Assembly: GCA_945871805.1 (NCBI GenBank) | Contig: CAMBXE010000006.1 | Location: 1 to 54,134, forward strand | DNA length: 54,134 nucleotides | From: Rhizobium sp. Q54 | GTDB lineage: Bacteria > Pseudomonadota > Alphaproteobacteria > Rickettsiales > UBA1997 | Direction of reading: 5' to 3' | Shown here: piece after piece, positions 37,203-43,981 of the stretch | Layout: every line of letters begins with the position of its first letter | Numbering within the stretch: the stretch's first letter is position 1 | Position numbers and translations under genes: made by a program | Notes under the pieces: generated by a model | Databases searched by the model: none | What the model saw: only the letters and a program-made list of their open reading frames with translations | What the model was told of the DNA's origin: nothing

Positions 37203-38223
37203 TAATTCTATTTTCCTGAGCAAAGCGAAGGATCTCTTCAGAGCGGACTCTCTGAGATCTTTCGTTGCGCTCGGCGTGGCGGTATTGACACTTATTACTT
37301 CCTGCGCCGCAAATTCTCACAAGGCTTCGGAGCCTTCTTGGTATCTTTCTCCCAAACAAAATAATTCTGAAAATTTTTACGGCATCTCTGTCGGCGCAAA
37401 TCTAGAAGAGGCGACAAAAGCAGCGCTGGCCGATGCTGCGGCCCGTTTGATGGTCAGCATTTCTTCTGAATCAACTTCATTAATCGAAGAAGATTCTCGC
37501 GGCACAAATGAAGAAATACGTCAACAAGTTAGGCAAAACATTGAGAAGATTGACTTCAGTAATTTTCGAGTTTCGCGCAGCGAGAAATCTGGTCCCGAGC
37601 TTTTTGTCGAGGTTGAAATAAAGCGCGATCCGTTCATTCGCGATCAAAAAGAAAAAACTGAATTTGCTGAAAAGCAAGTTAGTGATTTAGAAAAAAATTT
37701 AAGCAGCGCAAACCCAATTCAAAAACGCGTTTCTCTGTCAAAAATTCTTGATCTTGAAAAGCAAATTATCCTCTCAAGTCGTATTCTTGCAGGCGCTGGA
37801 GAAGGTACGAATTTAAAAGAAAAATTAAATCGCCTCGCTTTTTTTCAGAATCAATTCAATCAACTGACCGATAAAATCGAATTTTATTTCGAGATAAATT
37901 CCGCAAAAGAAATTGCTCAAACCATTCGCACCGCGCTCAACAAAGAGAAAATCAAAATCTCTAATTCTCGTGGCGGCGCCAATCAGATCATAATCTCGAT
38001 CAAATCTTCTGCAAAAAGCGGTGAGATTTACGGCGCCCACATGACTAAATTACAAATCGATTTCACTAATATTTCTGGCGGAAAAACCGTTGCCAGCAAT
38101 TTGATCGAGGTAACGGGCAGCTCATCAATCAGCGAAAAAGAATCTTACGCTGCTGCAATAAAATCCCTCGAAGAAAAAATTTCTGAACAAGGAATTTTGA
38201 AAGTGATCGGCGTCATTAATTAA
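37186..38223 (+). CDS. LPP20/FlgT-N-like lipoprotein with repeat-derived leader
   Basis: The frame is open from 37066, but the N-terminal 40 codons there overlap the small lipoprotein in another frame. TTG at 37186 gives MKNSISN... and a lipobox at LITSC (Cys 40), 345 residues. The mature protein starts with an LPP20-like domain (PSWYLSP...FYGISVGANLEEATKAALADAAARL) and continues as a coiled and beta region. The long leader is unusual: residues about 11-29 are encoded by a palindromic element (37218-37272), so the signal peptide has been lengthened. The start is uncertain. Confidence 0.65.
   Translation: MKNSISNSIFLSKAKDLFRADSLRSFVALGVAVLTLITSCAANSHKASEPSWYLSPKQNNSENFYGISVGANLEEATKAALADAAARLMVSISSESTSLIEEDSRGTNEEIRQQVRQNIEKIDFSNFRVSRSEKSGPELFVEVEIKRDPFIRDQKEKTEFAEKQVSDLEKNLSSANPIQKRVSLSKILDLEKQIILSSRILAGAGEGTNLKEKLNRLAFFQNQFNQLTDKIEFYFEINSAKEIAQTIRTALNKEKIKISNSRGGANQIIISIKSSAKSGEIYGAHMTKLQIDFTNISGGKTVASNLIEVTGSSSISEKESYAAAIKSLEEKISEQGILKVIGVIN
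37218..37272. repeat. Palindromic element at the 5' end of a lipoprotein gene
   Basis: Imperfect inverted arms (gagcaaagcgaaggatct and agatctttcgttgcgctc) enclose a 19-bp loop. It is a further, distinct family of palindrome, again keeping the frame open. Confidence 0.7.
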
Positions 38224-38470
38224 CCACAACAACATTTTCGTTGGTCATCGCACCTGCGCAAATTAGTAAGTGCGGGGTTAGGCGTCGTCGGATGAATAGG
38301 GTTCCACCCAAATCTGCCATAGAGCCACTCATAATTTCTACTAAGTCGCATCCAGCCAAGGTTAGTTTATTTCGCTTCGATTCTCGCAAACCAGCCTTGC
38401 CTGACAAGGCTTAGCGAAATTCCGAAGGGTTCTCTGATGACTGATCTGGGTTCGAATCCCTTCCTCGCCA
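38224..38470. other. Unassigned segment ending in a tRNA-Ser-like 3' fragment
   Basis: No convincing gene is seen. The stretch contains a perfect 7-bp hairpin (agccttg/caaggct, about 38390-38410) and ends at 38440-38470 with gggttcgaatcccttcct followed by cgcca. That matches the T-arm and acceptor end of the tRNA-Ser gene at 45593-45684 except for a small deletion, and lies in the opposite orientation. No matching 5' half is present. It is probably a tRNA remnant left by integration. Confidence 0.5.
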
Positions 38471-38520
38471 AAAAAAAGACCGACCTCCAAAAAAATAAAT
38501 TTGGGGGTCGGTCTTTTTTT
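38471..38520 (+). terminator. Strong hairpin terminator
   Basis: The stem gaccgacctcc/gggggtcggtc around an A/T loop is flanked by A8 and T8 runs, so it can work in both directions. It directly follows the tRNA-Ser-like fragment, as the terminators at 40058 and 45554 follow similar sequence. Confidence 0.88.
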
Positions 38521-38615
38521 TGGCAGTTTATGCGCTACCTCATGCGAACTTCAGAAAGTTAAGCTAAAATTTGTTAGATAAAAGTATTGGTGAGATTTAG
38601 ATAATATTCTTCTCA

Positions 38616-39419
38616 TTACTTAGCAACAGAGCTACAAAATTCATCAATTAACTTTGTATCAAATTTTGTTAATTCATATTCTGGATGCCATTGAACTCCA
38701 ATTAAAAAAGGATAATTTTTAGCCTTATAAGCCTCAATAACGCCGTCATCAGCAGTTGCGGTAATTTCTAATTTTTCAGAAATATCGGATATTGATTGGT
38801 GATGAGTTGAGTTCGCGCAAAGCTCTTTTTCATTTTCTTTGCTTTCAATTAATGCTTTTGCAAACACTCCTTCTTTTTCCAGAATATTGATTTTGTGAGC
38901 ACATTTCTTGCCGCTTGAAGAGTGGTTAATATTAGAATCTTTGATTTGCGAAGGCATGTCCTGATAAAGCTTTCCACCAAGTGTTACATTAATCATTTGA
39001 TAGCCGCCGCAGATAGCAAAAATTGATTTTTTGGTTTTGTAGAAATTCTTAAACAACGCAGATTCGAAATCGTTTTTATAGGTTTCGTCAATTTTTACAG
39101 TGCTGTTTAAAGGTTTTTGTCCGTATAGTTTTGGGTTTATATCATAATAATTTCCGCTAAAAACTATCCCATCAAATGTTTCGACATAGCTTTTGATCAT
39201 GGTCTGATCGAGTGGAATTGGAACCACCACAACCCCATATTTTTTGCAGGATTTCTGAAAAGAAGAAATGTAATTATCTCTCAGAGCGTAAAACGAAGTT
39301 TCGGCAAATTTATTTTCAGCGTTAGAATTTTTTCTATAATCAATCGTAACGCCGACAATTTTTGCGTAAGAATTCTCAGCCAAAAGAAATAAAATAAAAA
39401 ATATCAGAAGTTTTTTCAT
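38616..39419 (-). CDS. Exported class I glutamine amidotransferase (PuuD-like)
   Basis: The 267-residue protein is a peptidase C26-type enzyme related to gamma-glutamyl-GABA hydrolase. The nucleophile Cys is in AICGGYQMIN (about 137) and the His/Glu pair in GVQWHPEYE (about 243). Unlike cytosolic PuuD it begins with a signal peptide (MKKLLIFFILFLLAENSYA), so it probably acts in the periplasm on gamma-glutamyl compounds or peptides. It lies alone between the tRNA-like remnant at 38.4 kb and the left direct repeat at 39.9 kb. Confidence 0.8.
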   Translation of the reverse strand: MKKLLIFFILFLLAENSYAKIVGVTIDYRKNSNAENKFAETSFYALRDNYISSFQKSCKKYGVVVVPIPLDQTMIKSYVETFDGIVFSGNYYDINPKLYGQKPLNSTVKIDETYKNDFESALFKNFYKTKKSIFAICGGYQMINVTLGGKLYQDMPSQIKDSNINHSSSGKKCAHKINILEKEGVFAKALIESKENEKELCANSTHHQSISDISEKLEITATADDGVIEAYKAKNYPFLIGVQWHPEYELTKFDTKLIDEFCSSVAK

Positions 39420-39642
39420 AAAATTGCGCCGTAAATTTTAAATCCAAATCAGATAATTCCTGAAAAGATTTTCATTATTTTCATAAATTCTTCAGAGAAT
39501 TTATGTTTTGTTTTAGTTACTTCGCCAGCCAAAATTAATCACCAAAGTAACGATCCAAAAACGCCATCGAGTTTCTTGGGTTGTGGAAAAAATTAATAAT
39601 CAAAATTTTAAAAAAGGTCGAATTCGACTCCTTATGACAAGA

Positions 39643-39910
39643 AGTTGGAGCGAATGCCTTTGTTCTGTCTCCTAGTAAATAGATAGAAAAGACGGATGCG
39701 ATTGGGATTATTTCTAAAGCTGGTAAAACAGGGGGAGCCTTCTCTCACAAAGATATCGCCTTCGATTTTGCCTCTTGGGTTTCTGCGAAATTCAAACTTT
39801 ACTTAGTCAAAGAATTCCAACGTTTAAAAGAAGATGAAAACAACCGCCTAAAGTTGGAATGGAATTTACAGCAATCACTCCATCACACTTGCTACGCAAT
39901 CGCGCTGTAG
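39643..39910 (+). pseudogene. KilA-N domain protein relic 1
   Basis: The frame reads VGANAFVLSPSK, stop, IEKTDAIGIISKAGKTGG, then AFSHKDIAFDFASWVSAKF, LYLVKEFQRLKEDE and a stop at 39908. This is the KilA-N domain found in phage and mobile-element proteins. The expected Trp codon after SPSK is TAG, and the N- and C-terminal parts are missing. It ends inside the left direct repeat. Confidence 0.82.
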
Positions 39911-40104
39911 TTTTAGAGAAAACGAATGGGAGAGAGGAAGGGATGGCGCGCATTCGCGCTTGCAAAAGCAAGATTTTTCTAAACTCGCTTTGCTCGTTAA
40001 GAAAAATTAAGCTTATTGTCGAACCGAGGTTTCAAATCTCCGCTCGCATTCCGCCATAAAAAAAGACCTGCCACTTGCGTAGCAGGTCTTTTTTTAGGGC
40101 GGAG
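39903..40104. repeat. Left ~200-bp direct repeat flanking the Zorya island
   Basis: This segment and 45396-45600 are near-identical over about 200 bp in the same orientation; the last 150 bp differ at only a few positions. The repeat includes a degenerate tRNA-Ser-like 3' end (ttcaaatctccg...attccgcca), a terminator (40058-40095: gacctgcc/ggcaggtc type stem with A7 and T7 flanks) and the first bases of a reverse-oriented tRNA-Ser 3' end (ggcggag). The pair looks like attL/attR of an integrated element. Confidence 0.8.
40058..40095. terminator. Bidirectional hairpin terminator in the left direct repeat
   Basis: The stem gacctgc/gcaggtc is flanked by seven A and seven T. It is identical to the hairpin at 45554-45591 beside tRNA-Ser. 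Confidence 0.82.
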
Positions 40105-40368
40105 CAGGTGATACCCAGAAATAAATTTTCTCCGTTTTTACGGAGCTAGTGTTTTCAAGGCTTTAAGCCGTACTTTGATTTGACCTCCAATTTAGAGAAA
40201 AATCAGATGATAAGCGGTTGATGCTTTTCGAACTTTTTAAAAGTGTTCACCAATGTTGTATGGAGCCTTGTTTCTCTAGGTTATTTCAGCTGTACTTAAA
40301 TTTTGTAATTCTTTTAAAAAAACTTAAAAAAATGTGAATTTAAATATGATGTGAGATCACATTGAATT

Positions 40369-41619
40369 TTATAACTCGTTAAATCCGCCATTACTTTTGC
40401 CTTGGGTTTTATCGCCCCTCATTCTTTCAACAAAAGATTTTTCTTCTTTGTCAGATTTTTGCAGACCTAGCCCTTCGACAAAACCTTCTGAGGAATGGGT
40501 TTTGGGAGGAATTTTTGTAATTTCTTTTTGCACTCCTTTTTCTGGATCTAAAATAGCCTCTACCACATAGTTATTGCCATGCTCTTTTGATTTCTCGTGT
40601 GTAGATGGTGGCGTTATGTAACCAGATTCTGTCGCATAACTAAACCATTTTTCCGCATCCTTTTGTTTGCCATCGACTTCATAAATTTTTCCTCTTCTAT
40701 GAAGCTCTGGACCCAAGATGGCATCGTCTACAATCCTGCAGGAAGACGCGCCGATTGTATCGCTCAGAGTAACTTCGTTCATTAGCCGGTTTTCGTGATC
40801 TAGTCCGCAAAGCAGAACAAATTTCTTGTCAGGATTTTCTGCTTTTAAGTCGCTCAGAGCTACAACCAGAAGCTTATGTCGATTGTTATCAAAATCGGTA
40901 TGCTCAGTTTCCAGAAATCTCACATCAACCCCACCTTTTTTTGCTGCGAATAAAGTGTCTTTGGTTGCGGACGATATTCTTGCGTGATATTCCTTGCTAG
41001 AGTCAGGAGGGACTTGATCAAGATTTGATTTATCAACACGGTCACAATACAACCTAAGAGCTGTAGGCAATTCTGCATTTGGGTTGCCATCCTTGAGCCA
41101 CCTTTCCACAGCATCATTTTGTGAAGCGGGAAGTCTTTCTAGAACCAAAACTGTGTTACGATCAAAGCCAGGCAGCAGTTCCTGTAATTTTTCTTTTGGA
41201 TGTGGGTCTGGATGATATCCGGAAATTACTACACTTGACGCGGGATCAATTTTTCCTTCCGTTACTTTTCCAAGAGGCTTGTTTTTTAGTGTTGGCGCTA
41301 ACTCCGCATATCTAATCATCTCTGCATCTAGAGCTTTTTGAAACGTTACCTCCTGCCCATCCTCAAATCTCTGGCAATTCTTGTAATCAGTGGGAGCGCA
41401 GCAAATAAACCCATATTTTTCTGCTTTTGCTCTTTCTAAATTTTCTTCAAAAAGAAGCCATAACGCACGAGAATCGCAGTTAAAAAGCACTGTTTGCGCC
41501 GCATCGTCGAACTCAATGCTTTTAGCAAATTCTACTTTCTGAGTCACGTCCACAACATCGCCTTTAAAGGCTTCGTATAAATCGCTAGGGATGGTAAATT
41601 TGTAAGAAATATTCTTCAT
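40369..41619 (-). CDS. Unknown protein with TIKI/ChaN-like motif pattern and basic tail
   Basis: The 416-residue protein matches no family with certainty. Its centre shows the motif order of the TIKI superfamily (TraB, ChaN, erythromycin esterase, Pasteurella toxin C-terminal domain): VVISGYHPDPHP (about 134), VLVLERLP (about 155), an Arg in NNRHKLLV (about 244), and FVLLCGLDHENRL (about 268). These would give the paired GxxH and Glu metal-site residues; this is weak evidence by eye. The C-terminus KSFVERMRGDKTQGKS resembles the tail of the kinase-like protein at 6266. It could be an effector or a defence protein. It lies in the island, 196 bp beyond truncated rhuM. Confidence 0.5.
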   Translation of the reverse strand: MKNISYKFTIPSDLYEAFKGDVVDVTQKVEFAKSIEFDDAAQTVLFNCDSRALWLLFEENLERAKAEKYGFICCAPTDYKNCQRFEDGQEVTFQKALDAEMIRYAELAPTLKNKPLGKVTEGKIDPASSVVISGYHPDPHPKEKLQELLPGFDRNTVLVLERLPASQNDAVERWLKDGNPNAELPTALRLYCDRVDKSNLDQVPPDSSKEYHARISSATKDTLFAAKKGGVDVRFLETEHTDFDNNRHKLLVVALSDLKAENPDKKFVLLCGLDHENRLMNEVTLSDTIGASSCRIVDDAILGPELHRRGKIYEVDGKQKDAEKWFSYATESGYITPPSTHEKSKEHGNNYVVEAILDPEKGVQKEITKIPPKTHSSEGFVEGLGLQKSDKEEKSFVERMRGDKTQGKSNGGFNEL

Positions 41620-41815
41620 TTGCAGGATAATTAGGAATCGTGTTTTGTGTTTAGCTTAACCAAGAGTTCGAAAAAGTCATTTGTTACGCATGCAGTAGCG
41701 GTTGAAAAGTTCGATATAAATCCCGTGAGCCCAGTATTTTTAATGCTTAACCTTTTTAGAAAAAGTTAAGCTTAGGCAAGGCGATGAGACAAATTCTCCG
41801 AATCTCCGTTTTAGC

Positions 41816-42157
41816 TTAACCTTGCTTTGATTTAACGCGATAGCCAACGGAAATTACAACATCGAGATTGTAATATTTAACGTCACCTTCTTGCGTTTTG
41901 CCTTTGATAGCGCCGTGCGAAGTGGCTTGTCGGAAATTCCGACAAACCACATTTTTCTCAAGCTCGCCTTCTTTGAAAATATTTTGAATATGTTCGGCTA
42001 TTGTGCTTCGAGCCTTACCAAATAAAAGCGCCATTTGCTCTTGATTAAGCCAAACAGTTTCTTGCTGCAATTCCACATCGAGCTTAATTTTTCCGTCGAT
42101 GCTTTGATAGAGAAGGATTTGCGAGTTTTCTTGCGTTTCTGGTTTATTTTTTGGCAT
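41816..42157 (-). pseudogene. RhuM-family protein, truncated
   Basis: The 113-residue frame matches the N-terminal third of RhuM (virulence RhuM family): ILLYQSIDGKIKLDVEL, ETVWLNQEQMALLF, the HIQNIFKEGEL helix, and YYNLDVVISVGYRVKSKQG. Full RhuM proteins are about 330 residues; here a stop follows KSKQG and the rest is absent. RhuM genes are frequent passengers of islands and defence loci. A short protein could still be made. Confidence 0.8.
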
Positions 42158-42192
42158 TCGTTTTCACGCTTTTGTTATAAATAATTTTTCAT

Positions 42193-42292
42193 TACTGCCT
42201 TTGTTCTTCCTTCTAGTAAATGAATAGAAAAGACAAATGCGATCGGGATTATTTCTAAAGCTGGTAAAACAGGCGGAACCTTCGTCTCGTAA
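42193..42292 (+). pseudogene. KilA-N domain protein relic 2
   Basis: The frame reads TAFVLPSSK, stop, IEKTNAIGIISKAGKTGGTFVS, stop. It is a shorter copy of the same domain as relic 1. The expected Trp codon is TGA here, TAG in relic 1, so the two copies were inactivated separately at the same codon. The remaining ~95 bp to the zorE-like gene hold nothing recognisable. Confidence 0.72.
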
Positions 42293-42390
42293 AGATGTTA
42301 CTTTCTTCTGCGCTCAGCTTCAAGATTTGCTCGTCTAGATGCCGCTATTATCGATCGCGTGGCCCCTTCCCATCCCAGTGGTTATTTTTA

Positions 42391-43260
42391 TTAATTAAGA
42401 ATTTTTAGAAATTCTCGGTATCTCTCGTTCTTCATGTGACCGTGCCCATCCTCTTCGGCGTGACACTTTAGACAAAGAGCCTTTAAATTATCCCCTCTGT
42501 TATCATTTTTCTGGCTGTTAATATGATGAACATGCAAATACTTCCTTAAATGTTTTTCCCCAAGATTGCGATTACAGCCCTGACATTCCCAGTTTAACTT
42601 TTCCTTCAGTCTTGTACCTATTTCTCCAAAATCTTCCGAGTACATATTCAGAGGAGAGGTGAGGTCGGAATGCTCCGGCTTTCTATGTACCAGCTCTCTT
42701 GGGTATTTTTCGAAAAAATCAGGAATGAGGAATTTGCTGACGATTTGAGTTTTTTGATCAGGCTGCATTGTTCTGCTATATTCTTCCCAGCCAATAATTT
42801 CTAAACAATTTTTACAAATTCTTAACCTTTCAGTTGATTGTCTAACAACTTTATTTCCTGAAATTACGCAGACTGCAAAATCACCATTAACATTTTGTGA
42901 TACTACGTAGCGTCCGAATTGATTTTTATCATGTTTCTCATTCAGTGCGCGACACCAGGAGACATGAAATTTTGGTAAGCTTTCTACATCGCTTGTGCGT
43001 CTCTTATAATGCATCGAGTAATCCCCGATGTCCCTAATATAAACCAGAACCCTCTTATCTTTGTAGGCTAGAGTTCCATCGCCTAACTTTGTTATGTCTT
43101 TGAAATCTACATCTATGCCCTTGCTAAACAGCACATCCAACTCTTCCTTCGTCAGTCCCTTTCCTTTGTAGTTTAAAGAAAATGAACCAAGTTCTACTCC
43201 GCCCATTGCACGACGTAATTTGTTAAACGGCTCAAAATTTTCAAAATCAGGTAACTTCAT
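42391..43260 (-). CDS. zorE: HNH endonuclease, ZorE-like (type II Zorya effector)
   Basis: The 289-residue protein has an HNH/zinc domain at its C-terminus: CQGC (about 225), HVHHINSQ (about 238), GDNLKALCLKCH (about 253-263). The N-terminal 200 residues match no familiar domain and include a Cys pair CKNC near 145-150. In type II Zorya, ZorE is an HNH protein that degrades or nicks phage DNA after ZorAB activation. Its ATG overlaps the zorB stop by 4 bp, showing co-translation. Naming rests on domain and gene order, not on alignment. Confidence 0.78.
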   Translation of the reverse strand: MKLPDFENFEPFNKLRRAMGGVELGSFSLNYKGKGLTKEELDVLFSKGIDVDFKDITKLGDGTLAYKDKRVLVYIRDIGDYSMHYKRRTSDVESLPKFHVSWCRALNEKHDKNQFGRYVVSQNVNGDFAVCVISGNKVVRQSTERLRICKNCLEIIGWEEYSRTMQPDQKTQIVSKFLIPDFFEKYPRELVHRKPEHSDLTSPLNMYSEDFGEIGTRLKEKLNWECQGCNRNLGEKHLRKYLHVHHINSQKNDNRGDNLKALCLKCHAEEDGHGHMKNERYREFLKILN

Positions 43261-43973
43261 TCTATGGATTCAGTAATTTTTCTCATTTTTGCCTCTGAGT
43301 CTGTTATGATTCTAAACTCAACTCTTTGAGATTTTTTAATATTCTCGGATCCGTCAGAATTCAAAATTGGCTTTGATGATGAAAGGCCGTTTGCCGTAAC
43401 GTGTTGCTTAATCCAGTCTGAATCGGATCTAGCTTCATTTAAACCAAGGGCAAATTGCAGCGTACTTCTGGTTCTCGCTTGAGAAAGAGTCATGTTCTGA
43501 AAATACGCTTCTTCGGATGAAGTTAGGCCGTTCCAAATGCTCGATGTGTGACCTTCAATTCTGATTTCCTGTATTGAGCTTTTGTATTTATCGGATGTGA
43601 TAATTTTCAAATATCGTGGAAAGAAATTTTTTAGTATTTCTTTAAAGCGCGGATTTAGCTCATCTCTTCCAGTGGCGAATAAAACCTCTGGCTCTTTGAA
43701 TCTTAGAGCTAAATTTGCATCGAATTCAGCCCCCCAATTCTGCAAATCTTTTTCAAATTCTTTGTTTAAATCTTCGTAAAGCCTGTTGCGTAAATCATTA
43801 TAAAGTACCGCAACTTCTCGGATTTTTGCTTGATCAGACTCAACTTTCATCATGTAAGAAATTGCGATCAGCATGAAGATCATCATCAAGCCAGTCATCA
43901 AATCACTAAGTGATATCCATTGGTCTTCAACATAATGAGCTGCGTTCTCTAGTGTTCTATTTTTCTTTGCCAT
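43257..43973 (-). CDS. zorB: ZorB-like MotB/OmpA-family motor protein
   Basis: The 238-residue protein has a cytoplasmic N-terminus, one membrane helix (residues 25-42) preceded by SLSDLMTG whose Asp24 corresponds to the proton-binding Asp of MotB/ZorB, and an OmpA-like peptidoglycan-binding domain (about 90-230: FATGRDELNP, RIEGHTSS, LSQARTRSTLQFAL, QRVEFRI). With ZorA it would form an inner-membrane, ion-driven rotary unit that senses phage invasion. The zorA stop is 8 bp upstream. Flagellar and Tol/Exb genes are not nearby. Confidence 0.85.
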   Translation of the reverse strand: MAKKNRTLENAAHYVEDQWISLSDLMTGLMMIFMLIAISYMMKVESDQAKIREVAVLYNDLRNRLYEDLNKEFEKDLQNWGAEFDANLALRFKEPEVLFATGRDELNPRFKEILKNFFPRYLKIITSDKYKSSIQEIRIEGHTSSIWNGLTSSEEAYFQNMTLSQARTRSTLQFALGLNEARSDSDWIKQHVTANGLSSSKPILNSDGSENIKKSQRVEFRIITDSEAKMRKITESIE

Positions 43974-43981
43974 TTCTTACC

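Noticed and set aside
38216-38407. 63-residue open frame on the minus strand
   Set aside because: It overlaps the lipoprotein stop and a hairpin, has no recognisable domain, and lies in a decayed segment.
38216-38475. Possible tmRNA or other structured RNA gene
   Set aside because: The plus-strand end looks like a T-arm, but there is no 5' acceptor partner (ggcgagg), no tag peptide ending in Ala-Ala, and no second piece as expected for the permuted alphaproteobacterial tmRNA.
39859-40059. 66-residue open frame on the plus strand
   Set aside because: It is the tail of the KilA-N relic read in another frame plus direct-repeat sequence; the equivalent right-hand repeat does not conserve it.
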